From assembly GCA_947683625.1 (NCBI GenBank), contig CANTUR010000347.1, positions 1,736,001-1,800,000 on the forward strand: a stretch of DNA of 64,000 nt, given 5' to 3'. Origin of the DNA: Mallotus nudiflorus. Its lineage: Eukaryota; Streptophyta; Magnoliopsida; Malpighiales; Euphorbiaceae. The notes beneath the pieces are model-generated. The model ran no database searches. It was not told the DNA's origin and was given only the letters and a program-made list of their open reading frames with translations. Positions 46,971 through 58,956 of the stretch are shown here, piece by piece. The position numbers and the translations under genes were made by a program. Each line of letters starts with the position of its first letter. The stretch's first letter is position 1.

Positions 46971-46980
46971 TGATACCAAA
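46971..46980 (-). promoter_or_regulatory. Primer binding site, initiator tRNA-Met type (remnant)
   Basis: The minus strand reads TTTGGTATCA next to the LTR end TGTCA, like the plant initiator-Met site TGGTATCAGAGC. Confidence 0.6.
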
Positions 46981-46981
46981 T

Positions 46982-47405
46982 TGACATAGCGGAAGGGTGG
47001 ATTAGTAATAATCGACAATGATTGAATCGCACACGACTACCAATTATCAATCTTCTATCACCAAACTAGGCTATAGGCATCAAAATTTTCATAAAATTTT
47101 GAAAATTAGGCAGATGATTCAATTATTAAAAAAACTACCATCCAACAATGGAAACAAAGAGCTTAAATAGTAAAACCCTAAAATAAACCTAAATGAAATA
47201 GGAAAATCAAATCCTAAAATAGCAAAATCACAAAAATTGCCCGTTTAAGGGCCTAAACAGTCATTGGCCCATTTCCTTATGAAATGGGCTTTTGAATCAC
47301 CCAAATCTGATACTTTGAACTTCTAAAAATTTATGGAAATTCCACTATCGTAACTTGTCAAATTTATCCATGAATTGAAGGGCTTGCTCTTCTATGCCTG
47401 CATCA
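46982..47405 (-). repeat. LTR of the chromovirus remnant, about 424 bp
   Basis: Plus-strand ends TGACATAGCGG and GCCTGCATCA. The inner end is fixed by the PBS. The outer end is inferred from the abrupt start of the dispersed repeat shared with 13,463. Confidence 0.5.
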
Positions 47406-47406
47406 G

Positions 47407-48016
47407 TTTCACTTATTTCAACTAAAAATTGAAATTTTATATGAAATTTTATTTTTTCCTTTACTACATCACCATATTAAATAGTATTGTAAATTGTTTT
47501 AAAAGCTCTTTGTCAAGAAAAATACTACATACTTATTGTTGAAAACATCTTCCACTCGATTGCTAAGAATTATCTCCATATATTGGTGATCACTTCTTGA
47601 GAATTTTACAAAAAAAAAAAGTTGGGGGAGAATTTTCTCATCTCATTTGTTATAAATAGAGAAAAAATTAAAAAAAAAAGACATGCCAGTTGATAAATGT
47701 TCAGACATTCTCTTTTCTTTTTATTAATTAAATATTTTATCATTTTCTCCATCATACATAAGAAAAGGCTAAAATGTCAAACATATTTGCTGAGATTATT
47801 CACAACCTTAAAACCTAGAGCTGTTATAGGTAAGCACCCAAATATTTAACGATAATTAATTTAGAAAATATAATAATTAGCCATAAAAAATAGTATTAAA
47901 GATAGTAATCACCTCTTGATTAATAACTAGGAAAAAACACTTTTATGGTAACTGAATTTCATGGATGTTTAATAATTGTCCTTTATTTATTGTCTAGGAA
48001 ATCAAATACTGACTTA
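47407..48016. repeat. Dispersed repeat (copy 2), flank of the Tourist MITE
   Basis: Collinear with 13,463-14,041. No coding content seen. Confidence 0.75.
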
Positions 48017-48453
48017 GAGTGTGTTTGGTGAATTCCACAAAATTTTATAGAATTTATTTACAAATGAAAATTATGTAGGTTTAGTTTAAATGAATTTTGT
48101 ATGGAATTCATTTGCAATTCCAAATTTTGAAATTTGTGAAATTGATTATAACTAAACCAAATTCTATCGAAATGGTTGAAATTTCCAAATGAATTCCACA
48201 ACTTTTAAATCTAGACTTTTAAATGACTAAAATATCCCTCCTTATTTTTATTTTCAAAAACATATTTATATGTAAAAGGGTATTTTTGACAAAAACTTGA
48301 ATTCAAGATTTATACCAAACACAATATAACAAAATATGGAATTCATTTGAAATTAATTCCATAAACTATTTGTTTGAACCAAACACATTTTATTAATAAA
48401 AATTCATTTGGAAATGAAATAAATTTCTCAGTGAAATTGAACCAAACAAGGGG
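48017..48453. mobile_element. Tourist-type (PIF/Harbinger) MITE, complete
   Basis: 437 bp between TTA duplications (48014-48016, 48454-48456). Ends are GAGTGTGTTTGGT and, on the other strand, CCCCTTGTTTGGTT, with further inverted similarity around GAATTCCAT. Three-base TTA/TAA duplications and GTTTGG ends are typical of Tourist MITEs. The copy at 14,042 keeps only its left half. Confidence 0.75.
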
Positions 48454-48482
48454 TTAAGATCCATCCAGTACAATTGGCTACT

Positions 48483-50340
48483 GTAGACACCTAGTTCGAT
48501 TGGCCCATGATAGGGGGCAAACTATGAATGCTCATTTAATCGACCTACAATGAAGCCCGATAATGAGAAAATAAGAACTTGAATGTAAGAAAAAAGCTCA
48601 AATCCTTATTGAAAATGAATATGAGAGCTTAAAACCCAAAAATTCAAGCCTAAACCCATAAAGTAAGCCCAATCTGCCTTAACCCATTAGCCCCAATGCA
48701 GGGTCAGGCCAGAGAGGCAATGCCTCTTTGAAGAGGCGACGCCTCTTTAGTAGCAGGTCGATGAGGTGATCGCCTCATTGTAGAGGCGTTGCCTCTACAA
48801 CAGCCATTTGCCATTACATTAAATGCCAGGGCAGCAATGGTAGCCAACTTTGTGGGTCCACCTTCAATTAAAACTCAGTCCTTTGTATGAAGAGAAGATT
48901 TTTGAGAGAAGGGGATTGCTAAATAGTGCAATGATGAGGGTAGAAAGTAAGGAGATAGGCTAAGCATAAGATTAAAAAAGAGAAAGAGGAGAGATAGAGG
49001 AGGTTAGCAACCATTATTAACTTGAAAAAAGTTTCAGAGAGAAAAAGGAGAGGAGAGAGCTCTAGAATGAGAAGGAAAAACATTCTTGAGTAAGGAAAGG
49101 ATGGGCATCAAGTTCAAAAGATCATTTTCTTAAAGGAAGAAAAAGAAAATCTTGCATTCAAGTAAAGTTTAACACCTACTTCCAACTCTGGGGGCCAACT
49201 ATTTTTGGAAAAGCTCATACTTCAGTAATGATTTTTATTTGTCTTCAATGTTAAAGTTATAGGTTTACATAACCTCTTACTTACTTGCTTGTTTAATTTT
49301 TGTTCATTGTTTATGTTATGCTATGTCCTTAACATGATCCACTAAGGTTTTAAGTGTAGTTATGAGTCTAGTTCATTTACATTAGTTGATGCTTACTTAA
49401 AATAAATGTTTGTTACTTTTGAGAGTCACTTATGCCTATTGATCAGGCAACGCCTCTTCAAAGAGGCGTCACCCCACTGCTATGAGGCGATCACCTCATG
49501 GATGAGGTAATCGCCACTCTAATAGGTTCTTGCACGACCTTGTTTTGATATTTTCTTGTAAATTATGCATGATTCAAATTTCTATGAATTCCTTTACTAT
49601 TGTACTTTTAGTTTTCTTTACATGATAATTTGACTATTTTGTTTGGGGTTAATATTCAAATATTTGCAATCTCTATTTGAATTGACTTAATTCATAAATT
49701 GACTTGATGGTTCCTTTTATAGGATTTTACATGTTTCAAGAGCTAATATTTTATTTGTCATAGGGAATTGGAGTGATCTTGATCATCCAAGTTTAGCTCA
49801 TGGCCCTTTTGGGCTTTTATTCACATTTACACGTAGTTTAACGCTTGTTTACTTTTGGTTTATATGTTATTTATTTTTCATTTATTTTACCTTTATTTGC
49901 ACAAAGTGTTGTAGTCCTTAATCCCTTCCCTCACTCAATTTGAATGTATTTTTTGCTATTTATTATTCGTGATGAATATTGGGACCAAATGCATGAAGTG
50001 GAATTAATGTGCAAATTTGGGCTTTAATATAAAATTTGGCAAACTGTTTGAAGATGATTGTAATATGCATGTTAATAAAGAAATAATCAAATAATTAAAG
50101 GTAATAAATTACAAAACATAAACGAAGACCAACTGCAAGGTTGGGTGGGCATTCAAAAGCCCATATATGGTTTCGAACGCATTCTTTGATGACAACTTCT
50201 GGGAACCTTCATGGAGTCTTGTTGTCATATAAGTGTGTCTTAAATTTTACTTGGATGGAAACTCTATCTCTGATTAGGATTTAAGACCTATTTCATATTT
50301 CCTAATGGACTTCGAACCCACATAGTGTCGTGGTCACCAC
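48483..50340 (+). repeat. Third family C LTR (plus orientation), 3' end unclear
   Basis: Starts TGTAGACACCTAG, matching the family C LTR start TGTGGACACC read in the opposite orientation. It contains the same two GAGGCG clusters (48,710-48,810; 49,446-49,520) and the GGTTGGGTGGGCATTC region near 50,140. Similarity fades near 50,340 without a clear CA end. No coding part lies next to it, so it is a solo or truncated LTR. The GGGGGCAAACTATGAATG near 48,515 looks like a PPT-style string inside the LTR. Confidence 0.65.
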
Positions 50341-50845
50341 ATAATCAAAATTGTACTTATTTCTAAAAAGAAATAAACTAAAAAACTAAATGGTCTCATT
50401 GCAAACCCACTTTATCACATCTTAACTTATGATATGTGCTACGCCTGTTTAGCCCCTTTTAATCACTTTAACCCTACATAACAAAAGTTAGTCCAACCAC
50501 CTTATAAAAAATATGTAAAACAGTAAAAGGCTAACTTAAAATTAAATAATCATATAAAATTCAAACAACATCAACATTATTATTTAATCATGATAAATTA
50601 AAGGCATTTTTTCATAAATGTATAGAAAAAGAAAAAAAATTCAAAGAAATAAAACATGCGGATATTTTTTCAAAAATATGTAAAAATTGTGAAATATTTT
50701 CAAAAATACTATCTTTTTATCTTCTTTTTTCATTTTCTTATCTTTCTCTACTTTTTTTTTTCTTTTTTCTTGCATTAGATCTTACCACCCACACCTAATC
50801 TAAAGCAATGAAGAACTAAAAACACCTAAATCTCTTTCTTCTTCT

Positions 50846-50883
<38 letters not shown>

Positions 50884-51089
50884 CTCTCTCTCTCCTTTTT
50901 TATGTTAGATCCCATAAAAAAATTCATACCTAATTCAGATTTTGTGGATCAACTCAAAAGAGAGAACGTAAAAAAAAAACAGGAACAAAGTGAGTGTCAT
51001 TGAGAGTTAAATTATTATTATTTTTTTTCAAAAAGAAGTGTTTTTGGCATTAGAATTTGAGTGTTGCAATGGTTGTAGTTTTTGTTTGT
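50341..51089. other. AT-rich spacer with (CT)n microsatellite
   Basis: (CT)n at about 50,850-50,897. The rest is AT-rich with no recognised gene. Sequence just before 51,090 flanks composite block II. Confidence 0.6.
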
Positions 51090-51360
51090 TTGCATTGGTA
51101 TGAGTGTATGCTTTTCTTTTTCTAGTTGTTTTGGCCGTTAGTTTTTCTTGTTATTTTGGTTATTCTTTTGTTATTCTTTTTTTGTTGGTTCTTTTTCAAT
51201 TTTATGAGCTTGTTTTGCTATGGTTTTCTATTTATTTTCATGGTTATTTTTGGTACCTAATTGTTTTTCTTTCTTTTTTTGGTTCTTTTTTTTATTTTAT
51301 AAGCTTGTTTTGTAGTATTTTTTTTTATTGTTTTCATGGTTGTTTTCTGGTTATTTTTGG

Positions 51361-51648
51361 AGTAATAACCTGAATATTTTTAAACTATATTATATATATA
51401 TATGTATATATATTATATGTAAATATTGAGGTTTCAACAATATTAATGATCTTTTTTCATATTGTTATAATTATGAGATTAAAATTATTATATTTAAGTA
51501 CTAAATTTAAAATTTTATTCGAGAACTAATGATATTATTATTTTTACATCATTTTAATTTGTGCACATACTTTATTATTTTAATTGTCCAACTATTTATT
51601 TATAGCATTATTTTACTAGAGTTAGTAATATTATTGTTGTTGTTGTTG

Positions 51649-51687
<39 letters not shown>

Positions 51688-54635
51688 TTGTGCATTACTT
51701 TAACTATTAAATATATGTATATATATAGTACTTTTCAGACCAAAAAGTTGGTCAAAAAGTTTTTTTTTCTCTTGAGACAAAAAATTTATTTCCCTTCCTT
51801 GCTGGTTTTTTTCTTTTCTTCCCCTACTGCTACCTCCTTTTCTTCTGCCAACAGCAGCCATCTTCCTATTTTGCCATCTTCCTCAGCTGCTTCTTCTCCT
51901 CCTTGTTGTCCTTGCATAGCAACAGCCTCCTTCAGCAGCAGCAGCAGTAGCAACAGCAGCGTGCAGTGAAGTAGCGCGCAGTGAAGCAGCGCTAAACAGT
52001 AGCAACGGAAGCAGTAGCAGATCTGGCAGCGTGAGGCAGCAGCAATCTAGCAGCTTTGGTTCCTCCAACAACTCTTTTCTGCATCTAGATTTCTGCTGTA
52101 AGTGAGTTTTAGGTTAGTTAGTTAGAATTGTTGTAGTTGATTTCAGTTGATTTCTAGTTGATTTTAGTAATTTATGGTTGATTTTAGTTAGTTGTCAGGT
52201 TGATTTTTAGTTGTTTAGGGCTGTTGTTAGTTGATTTTGTGTTGATTTAATAATTTTGTTGATTTTTATTATATTTACTAATTACCCAGAATTTTATTTT
52301 AATTATGTGGTTAATTTTTGAGTTCTTCTATACTTATATTGGTGGATCTAAATTAATTGGGGTTAATTTTGGTTAATAGTATATCAAAATTAATTTAGAT
52401 TAATTAAATTGATTTTTATGGAATTTTTGTATATTTATTTAGGTATTTTAAGTTTTATGTATATTTTGTTAATGTGATTAATTAATTATTTTTGGTTGAA
52501 TATTTGAGTTAATTAGTGTTAGCATATCATGTTAGTAATTTTAGTAGTGATAAAATAATTTTTGATAATTTATTTAATTTTTTTTAGAAATTAGTATTAT
52601 TATGTAAATTTTGAAATAATAGGTAAATGGTGTGCTTTTGTTGATATTATAATTAAATACTATGTTTTATATAATTTTGAGATAAAATGTAGTATTAAAA
52701 TAATTTTTATAAATTATTTATTATTTTTAGTTAATTGATACTAATTATTTTTGAAAATTTATACAAAATTAAATTATTTATTATTTTCTGGTTTAAATGA
52801 GTTTTAAATTAGTATTATAGTATATTTAAACTATTTGGGTAATTATAGTTTGAATTTGACTATATTATGTTGAATATTTGGAAAGTTGGATTGTTATTAA
52901 TTTTATATTATTATTTGAAATTTTATTAAATTATGGTGGAAAATAATTTTATTTAGTGTTTTAAAAATTAAATAAATTATATTATGATTTATTATTAATT
53001 TTTATAATTTTTGATGGTTTACTAAATTAATATTTAGTATTTGCTTATTTGTTTTTTTTTTTTGGTGAACCTCGGTTGGGAATTGTGTAATTTGGGGTCC
53101 CAACCCGAGGTATTGTGCCACTATGAAATTTTGAAGTGTGTTTATTTGTAGGATTGACTCTACTTCGGTAGAGGGATGTCCGTTTTGCATAGAAAACTCT
53201 ACCAAATTTTTGGTAGATTTCTCGTAAAACATGACACCGGGTCAATCCTAAAATTTTTATTCTAAGTTCGAATCGAGTCTTCCTTAGAAACTCTAAAAGT
53301 TAGGTTTTTATTTTCTGATTGTCATTTTTTTTTCTGTTTTTTAGCCCCCCCTCCAGTAGCATCTACCAGTCGAGGTCGGACACGACGTGCCAGAGGAGCA
53401 CATTTATCCTGTAAGTTAATATTTGATTTGAGTATCGAGTCTTTTAATTTAAATTATATTAAATTCTTGTGAATTTAATTTTATGAGATTCTAGTTGGCA
53501 TTCTTCATAGGATTTTGCATGATTTAATTTATAGTTGATTTATTTTATTATTAATTTATTTATTGTAATTTTCATTGTTTTATTTATTTTCTTTTATCTT
53601 TAAATAAACCACGATATAACGGGCTATCTGATGGGTTTCATCAAAACCGTGTGCGCACCGATAAAATATGTAATTATTTAATTATATTACTAGGGCTGAT
53701 GATCTAGTGATGCTTTGCTCTCGGACACTGTCAGTAGTATAATATTTGTTTATTTAATAAATAATGGGGCCGAAGGTCTGGTGATGCTTTGCTCTCGGAC
53801 ACTGCCAGTATAATTTTGATTAATATTTATTAAATCACTGGGGCTGATAGTCTGGTGATACTTTGCTCTCGAACACCGCTAGTGATATTGGATTAAGTGA
53901 TATCATTGCAGCTGTGTAACTTGGTGATATCTTGCTCTCGGGATCCGGCAGTCTTGGATATAAGTGAGTCTTATGACTGTTAAAAATTTATAAATTGGGT
54001 TCTACCAAATTTCTTTTTTTATACTGAAACCTTTTAAAAAGACATTCAAATATTTATTTCTTCTCTTTTAAAAAAATGAATTTATTATATGTATATCTAA
54101 TGGCTGAATAAAATTTTATTATATTATATTTCCATAAAATTTATTTTTAATGAGGTTTTCAAACCGCATTCTTTTCTTTATTAACTTGCTCAGTGAGGTC
54201 TGACTCCTCTCAATTTAATTTTTTTCAAGAGTTTGCGAGTTTTCTGTTAGGTCTACTTCTCTTCGCCATGTAGCTTTGTCACCGGCTATTCTACGTAGGT
54301 CTACTTAATTGTGTTGTATTTACTTTCGTGTACTGCAGTAGAGAAAATTGTATAACTGCATACTTTATTTGAGATTTCATGTATTTACAATTTATGTATT
54401 GAGATATTATTTGTATAACTGAAGTTTATTTATTTTATGCATTTATATTATGGTTTAAATTATATTGAGAAAAAATTAGTTTGATAATGTGCATTGTGAT
54501 TTTATTATTTATTGTAAAGTTTCAAAGTTTAAATATTTCACGATTTTTCTTTTAAGGCTTATTATGAGTTTCGGTAGCTTTATGTTTTCCCATTCCTTAG
54601 TGTCGGTCACGTGCCCTTGGGTTCGGATCATGACA
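51361..54635 (+). mobile_element. Solo LTR, family B, copy B1, 3.28 kb
   Basis: Starts AGTAATAACC (TG changed to AG) and ends GGATCATGACA. A perfect target duplication TTTGG lies at 51356-51360 and 54636-54640, and removing it restores the T/G-rich block seen at 19.7-20.0 kb. No internal coding region. It contains (TG)n at about 51,660-51,690, a GC-rich island rich in GCAGCA (51,780-52,097), and four CTTTGCTCTCG hairpin units at about 53,690-53,960. Confidence 0.9.
52098..53344 (+). other. Predicted split leader in LTR B1
   Basis: Intron-like 1 is 52098-53151 (1054 nt; donor TTTCTGCT/GTAAGT, acceptor TTTATTTGTAG). The exon-like segment is 53152-53223 (72 nt), with CTCTAC-TTCG-GTAGAG, a stem closed by a UUCG tetraloop. 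Intron-like 2 is 53224-53344 (121 nt; GTAAAA ... TTTTTTAG). A third exon-like segment is 53345-53410, followed by a strong donor GTAAGT at 53411. The upstream hairpin is 53070-53080 with 53099-53110. The ATG at 53176 opens MSVLHRKLYQIF (29 codons). Confidence 0.55.
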
Positions 54636-54724
54636 TTTGGTACCTGGTTATTTGGTGGTTATTTTGATGGTTGTTTTTCCATTTGTTTTAACAATTATTT
54701 TTCTAGTGGTTTTGGTGGTGGTTT

Positions 54725-54752
54725 TATTATTATTGTTATTATTATTATCATT

Positions 54753-54839
<87 letters not shown>

Positions 54840-54851
54840 ATAATAATAATA
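54725..54851. repeat. (GTT)n/(ATT)n microsatellite
   Basis: Counterpart of the (ATT)n at 19,816. A long Val/Ile frame here (54489-54902) is a low-complexity artefact. Confidence 0.95.
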
Positions 54852-55581
54852 ATTTTGTTTTTTTTTACTTTTATGAACTTGTTTTGCAGTGGGTTTTTGT
54901 AGTTGTTTTCATGGTAATTGTTCTAGTTATTTTTGGAACCTGGTTGTTTTCATAGTTTTTTTTTTTTTTTTGGTTCTTTAGCAATTTTATGAGCTTGTTT
55001 TGTAGTGATTTTCTAGTTGTTTTCATGGTTTTTTTATGGTTTAAGAAAAAAGAATGAGAATATAAAAATAAAAAATTAGGAAAACAGTAAATAAAAAGAA
55101 AAAGAAAAAGGAAAAAAATAACCACAAACAACAAAAAAAAACAGAAACCAAAAACAACCTAAAAAGAAAAAGAAAAACAACAAGAAAAATAATTAAAAAT
55201 TTAAAATAAATGAAAATAAAAATAATTAGTGAAAAAAATTAATGAATAATAATATCAAAATAAAATAGTTAGGGAATAATAAAAAAAACAACCACCAAAA
55301 CAACTCAAAACAACGAAACAACAAACTGCAAAACAACTGTAAAAGTAACAAAAAATCAAAAAAACAACAAAAAATAACGTCATAAAATAAAATAAAATAA
55401 AATAATTATGAAATACTAATCGAAATAATAATAAGATGAAGAACAAGAAAAAATATTGTACAAATAAAAATAAAAAAAAGGAGAAAGAAAAGAATAAATA
55501 GAAAATAAAAAAAAAATGAAAAAAGCAATCAACTAAATAAGTAATGTATTAAAGTACATGTTAACAAAATGATAATAACTA

Positions 55582-55858
55582 CTCCCTCAATGCCAATTTA
55601 ATTGACTTTTAAGGTTATGCACTTAGATTAAGGAATGTAATTAATATAAGTATAAAATTCTATACTACCTTTATAATAATTCCCTCAATCAATTACTTAG
55701 CTTTCCCAAAAGGAGTATACTTTTCAACTAATTCCCCAACTTAAATAAGGGTAGGATAGGAAAACGAGGAGTTAAAATGTATTGGTAAACTAAAAACGTT
55801 AAATAAATTGAAACAAAAATTTTATCCTAAAACGTCATTTAAATTGAGACAAAATGAG
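55582..55858 (+). mobile_element. Stowaway-type MITE (subfamily 1), block II
   Basis: 277 bp between TA dinucleotides. Ends CTCCCTCAATGCC and GAGACAAAATGAG. Confidence 0.82.
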
Positions 55859-56423
55859 TAACATATAACAATAAAATGGCCAAAAAATCAAATAATCACA
55901 GCATATGATAGTAAACAAATCCATTCAACATTATGACAAGCAAAATGAAACAATCCTTGATTAAAAGACAATTTAATAAAAGACAACAACTAGCAAAGAA
56001 AAAAACCAGAAAAACAATTGCAAAACGACCACAAATGACGTCACAAAATAAAATAAAATAATTATGATATAATAATAGTAATAATAATAAGATGAAGAAC
56101 AAGAAAAAAATATTGTATGAAAAAATAAAAATAAAAAGAAGGAGAGAAAAAAGAATAAATAGAAAATAAAAAGAAAGAAGAAAGAAGCAATCAATTAAAT
56201 AGGTAAAAGTGAAAATAAAAACATGTAAATTTGAAAGAAAAACATAGAAAGTTTCAAAAGAAAACAAAAAAAATTATAAAATTTTGGTCAACCTTAATTA
56301 TATTTTTAATTATCCTTAAATTAAATCATGGCAATTTATGAAAATCATATAAATCACAGAAAATTATTTAAATTACAATTATGACATGTATTGAAGTAAA
56401 TGTTAATAGAATACTAATAACTA

Positions 56424-56700
56424 CTCCCTCTATACCAATATAATTGACATTTAAGGATTATGCATTTAGATTAAGGAATGTAATTAATATACATGTAAAA
56501 TACTATACTACCCTTATAATAATTCCCTCAACCAATTACTTACATTTCCCAAAAGGAGGATATTTTCATTTAATTCTCCTACTTAAATAAGGGTAGGATA
56601 GAAAAAAGAGTATTTAAAATGTATTGGTAAACTAAAAATGTCAAATAAATTGGAATAAAAAATTTATCCGAAGACGTCAATTAAATTGAAACAAAGTGAG
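56424..56700 (+). mobile_element. Stowaway-type MITE (subfamily 1), block II
   Basis: 277 bp between TA dinucleotides. Ends CTCCCTCTATACC and GAAACAAAGTGAG. Confidence 0.85.
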
Positions 56701-56813
56701 TAACATATAACCATAAAAGGGCCAAAAAATCAAATAACAACAACATATGATAGTAAACAAATCATGGCAATTTATGAAAATCATATAAATAATGGAAAAT
56801 TATTTAAATTATA

Positions 56814-57095
56814 CTATTTCCGTTCCAGTTCAATTGTCTTTTAAGAAAGTTGAATTTGTTCCACTCCAATTGATATTTTTAGATTATCAATAAAAAATAA
56901 ATTATTCTTTCTAATTTTACCCATTTATTGGTTTTAGAGTAAATTTTCTATTTGAGTAATTATAACTCACATTAACTATCAGTCTTTCTAAAAGGGGGTC
57001 ATATAGTCATTTATACCTATAATTATGTCTATTAAATATAATTCTTAATCTTTGTGACACTACCTTAAACGACAATTACAATGGAATGGAGGGAG
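56814..57095 (+). mobile_element. Stowaway-type MITE (subfamily 2)
   Basis: 282 bp between TA dinucleotides. Ends CTATTTCCGTTCC...AATTGTC and GACAATTACAATGGAATGGAG. The internal sequence differs from subfamily 1. It sits within a tandem unit, next to AATTATTTAAATTATA. Confidence 0.82.
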
Positions 57096-57143
57096 TAATT
57101 ATGACATGTATTGAAGTAAATGTTAACAGAATGATAATAACTA

Positions 57144-57420
57144 CTCCCTCTGTTACAATATAATTGACATTTAAGGATTATACACTTAGATTAAGGAATG
57201 TAATTAATATATATGTAAAATATTATACTACTCTTGTAATAATTCCCTCAACCAATAACTTAGCTTTTCCAAAAGGAGTACATTTTCAATTAATTCTCCT
57301 ATTAAATAAGGGTAGGATAGGAAAAAAAGAGTAGTTAAAATGTATTGGTAAACTAAAAACGTCAAACAAATTGGAAAAAAAATTTATCCAAAAACGTCAA
57401 TTAAATTTAAACAAAGTCAG
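57144..57420 (+). mobile_element. Stowaway-type MITE (subfamily 1), block II
   Basis: 277 bp between TA dinucleotides. Start CTCCCTCTGTTAC, end AAACAAAGTCAG. Confidence 0.85.
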
Positions 57421-57937
57421 TAACATATAACTATAAAATGGCCAAAAAATAACAAAACTACAGCATATGACAGTAAAAAAAATCAATTCAACATTATGAC
57501 AAGCAAAATGAAACAATCCTTGATTAAAAGACAATTTAATAAAAGTCGACAACTAGCAAAAAAAAACCAGAAAAACAACTCCAAAACAACCACAAATAAC
57601 ATCATAAAATAAAATAAAATAATTATAAAATAATAATAGTAATAAAAATAAGATGAAGAACAAGAAAATATATTGTATGAATAAAAATAAAAATAAAAAG
57701 AAGGAGAGAGAAAAGAATAAATAGAGAAAAAAAAAAGAAAGAAGCAATCAATTAAATAGGTAAAATTGAAAAAAAACAAAAAAAATATTATAAAATTTTG
57801 GTCAACCTTAATTATATTTTGAATTATCCCTAAATTAAATCATGACAATTTATGAAAATCATATAAATCATGGAAAATTATTTAAATCATAATTATGACA
57901 AGTATTGAAGTAAATGTTAATAGAATTCTAATAACTA

Positions 57938-58214
57938 CTCCCTCTGTTCTAATATAATTGACATTTAAGGATTATGCACTTAGATTAAAAAATGTAATTA
58001 ATATATGTGTAAAATATTATACTACCCTTATAATAATTCCCTCAACCAATTACTTAGCTTTCCCAAAAAGAGTATATTTTCAATTAATTCTTATACTTAA
58101 ATAAGGGTAGGATAGGAAAAAGAATAGTTAAAATACATTGTTAAACTAAAAACGTCAAATGAATAGGAACAAAAATTTTATCCTAAAACGTAAATTAAAT
58201 TGAAACAAAGTGAG
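57938..58214 (+). mobile_element. Stowaway-type MITE (subfamily 1), block II
   Basis: 277 bp between TA dinucleotides. Start CTCCCTCTGTTCT, end GAAACAAAGTGAG. Confidence 0.85.
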
Positions 58215-58327
58215 TAACGTATAACTATAAAATGGCCAAAAAGTCAAATAACCACAACATATGACAGTAAATAAATCATGGCAATTCAAGAAAAACATAT
58301 AAATCATGGAAAATTATTTAAATTATA

Positions 58328-58607
58328 ATCCCTTTGTTCCATTCCAATTGTCTTTTAAGAAAATTAAATTTGTTCCACTCAAATTGATGTTTTTAGATTT
58401 CCAATAAAAAATAACTTATTCTTTCCAATTTTATCCTTATCTTTGTTTTAGAGTAAATTTTTTATTTGAGTAATTATAATTCACATTAAATATTAGTCTT
58501 TCTAAAAGGGCTCATATAGTCATTTACACTTATAATTATGTCTATTAATATGATTTTTAATCTTTATGACACTACCTTAAACGACAATTGGAATGAAATG
58601 AATGGAG
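58328..58607 (+). mobile_element. Stowaway-type MITE (subfamily 2)
   Basis: 280 bp between TA dinucleotides. Start ATCCCTTTGTTCC, end GACAATTGGAATGAAATG. Same position in the unit as the subfamily 2 copy at 56814. Confidence 0.8.
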
Positions 58608-58655
58608 TAATTATGACATGTCTTGAAGTAAATGTTAACTAAATGTTAATAACTA

Positions 58656-58914
58656 CTCCCTCTGTTACAATATAATTGACATTTAAGGATTATACACTTA
58701 GATTAAGGAATGTAATTAATATATGTGTAAAATATTACACTACCCTTATAATAATTCTCTCAATCAATTACTTAGCTTTCCCAAAAGGAGTATATTTTCA
58801 ATTAATTCTCCTACTTAAATAAGGGTAGGATAGGAAAAAAAAAGTATTTAAAATGTATTGGTAAGCTAAAAAAATCAAATAAATTGGAAAAAAATTTTAT
58901 CCTAAAACGTCAAT
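58656..58914 (+). mobile_element. Stowaway-type MITE (subfamily 1), 3' end cut
   Basis: Start CTCCCTCTGTTAC after TA. It runs to AAACGTCAAT, then is cut by a 42-bp filler sequence at the junction with the truncated LTR B3. Confidence 0.8.
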
Positions 58915-58956
58915 AAATAATTAATTAATAACATTAACAAAATATACATAAAACTT
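58915..58956. repeat. 42-bp filler copied from inside the neighbouring LTR
   Basis: Identical, same strand, to 60147-60188 within LTR B3. It lies exactly between the cut MITE and the cut LTR. Confidence 0.9.

Larger units (their letters stand above)
46205..47405 (-). mobile_element. Chromovirus remnant: gag 5' part, PBS and LTR
   Basis: Minus-strand order is LTR (46982-about 47,405), PBS, gag N-terminus, gag core, then truncation at about 46,205. Gag reads MSHRRQQQQPQQQCVEE, DLSRLQQRFDQRMEQMDQRI, FLDWLATIK, AWWQQTKKIQIRLGKSK, TWEKMKK and FLPYNYQRLM, then SVNDYTTEFYQLIAWNEVHE. This is the style of small plant chromoviruses (Reina-like). It is distinct from the Tekay-like gag at 14-16 kb. Confidence 0.75.

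Noticed and set aside
54489..54902. 137-codon frame rich in Val and Ile
   Set aside because: It is the translation of (GTT)n/(ATT)n microsatellite sequence. Not a protein-coding gene.
55896..57779. Several Phe/Leu/Tyr-rich minus-strand frames that look like membrane proteins (also at 24,443-24,676, 25,195-25,461 and 61,284-61,481)
   Set aside because: They repeat with every tandem unit and come from the A/G-rich stretch read backwards. Indels change the frame between units.
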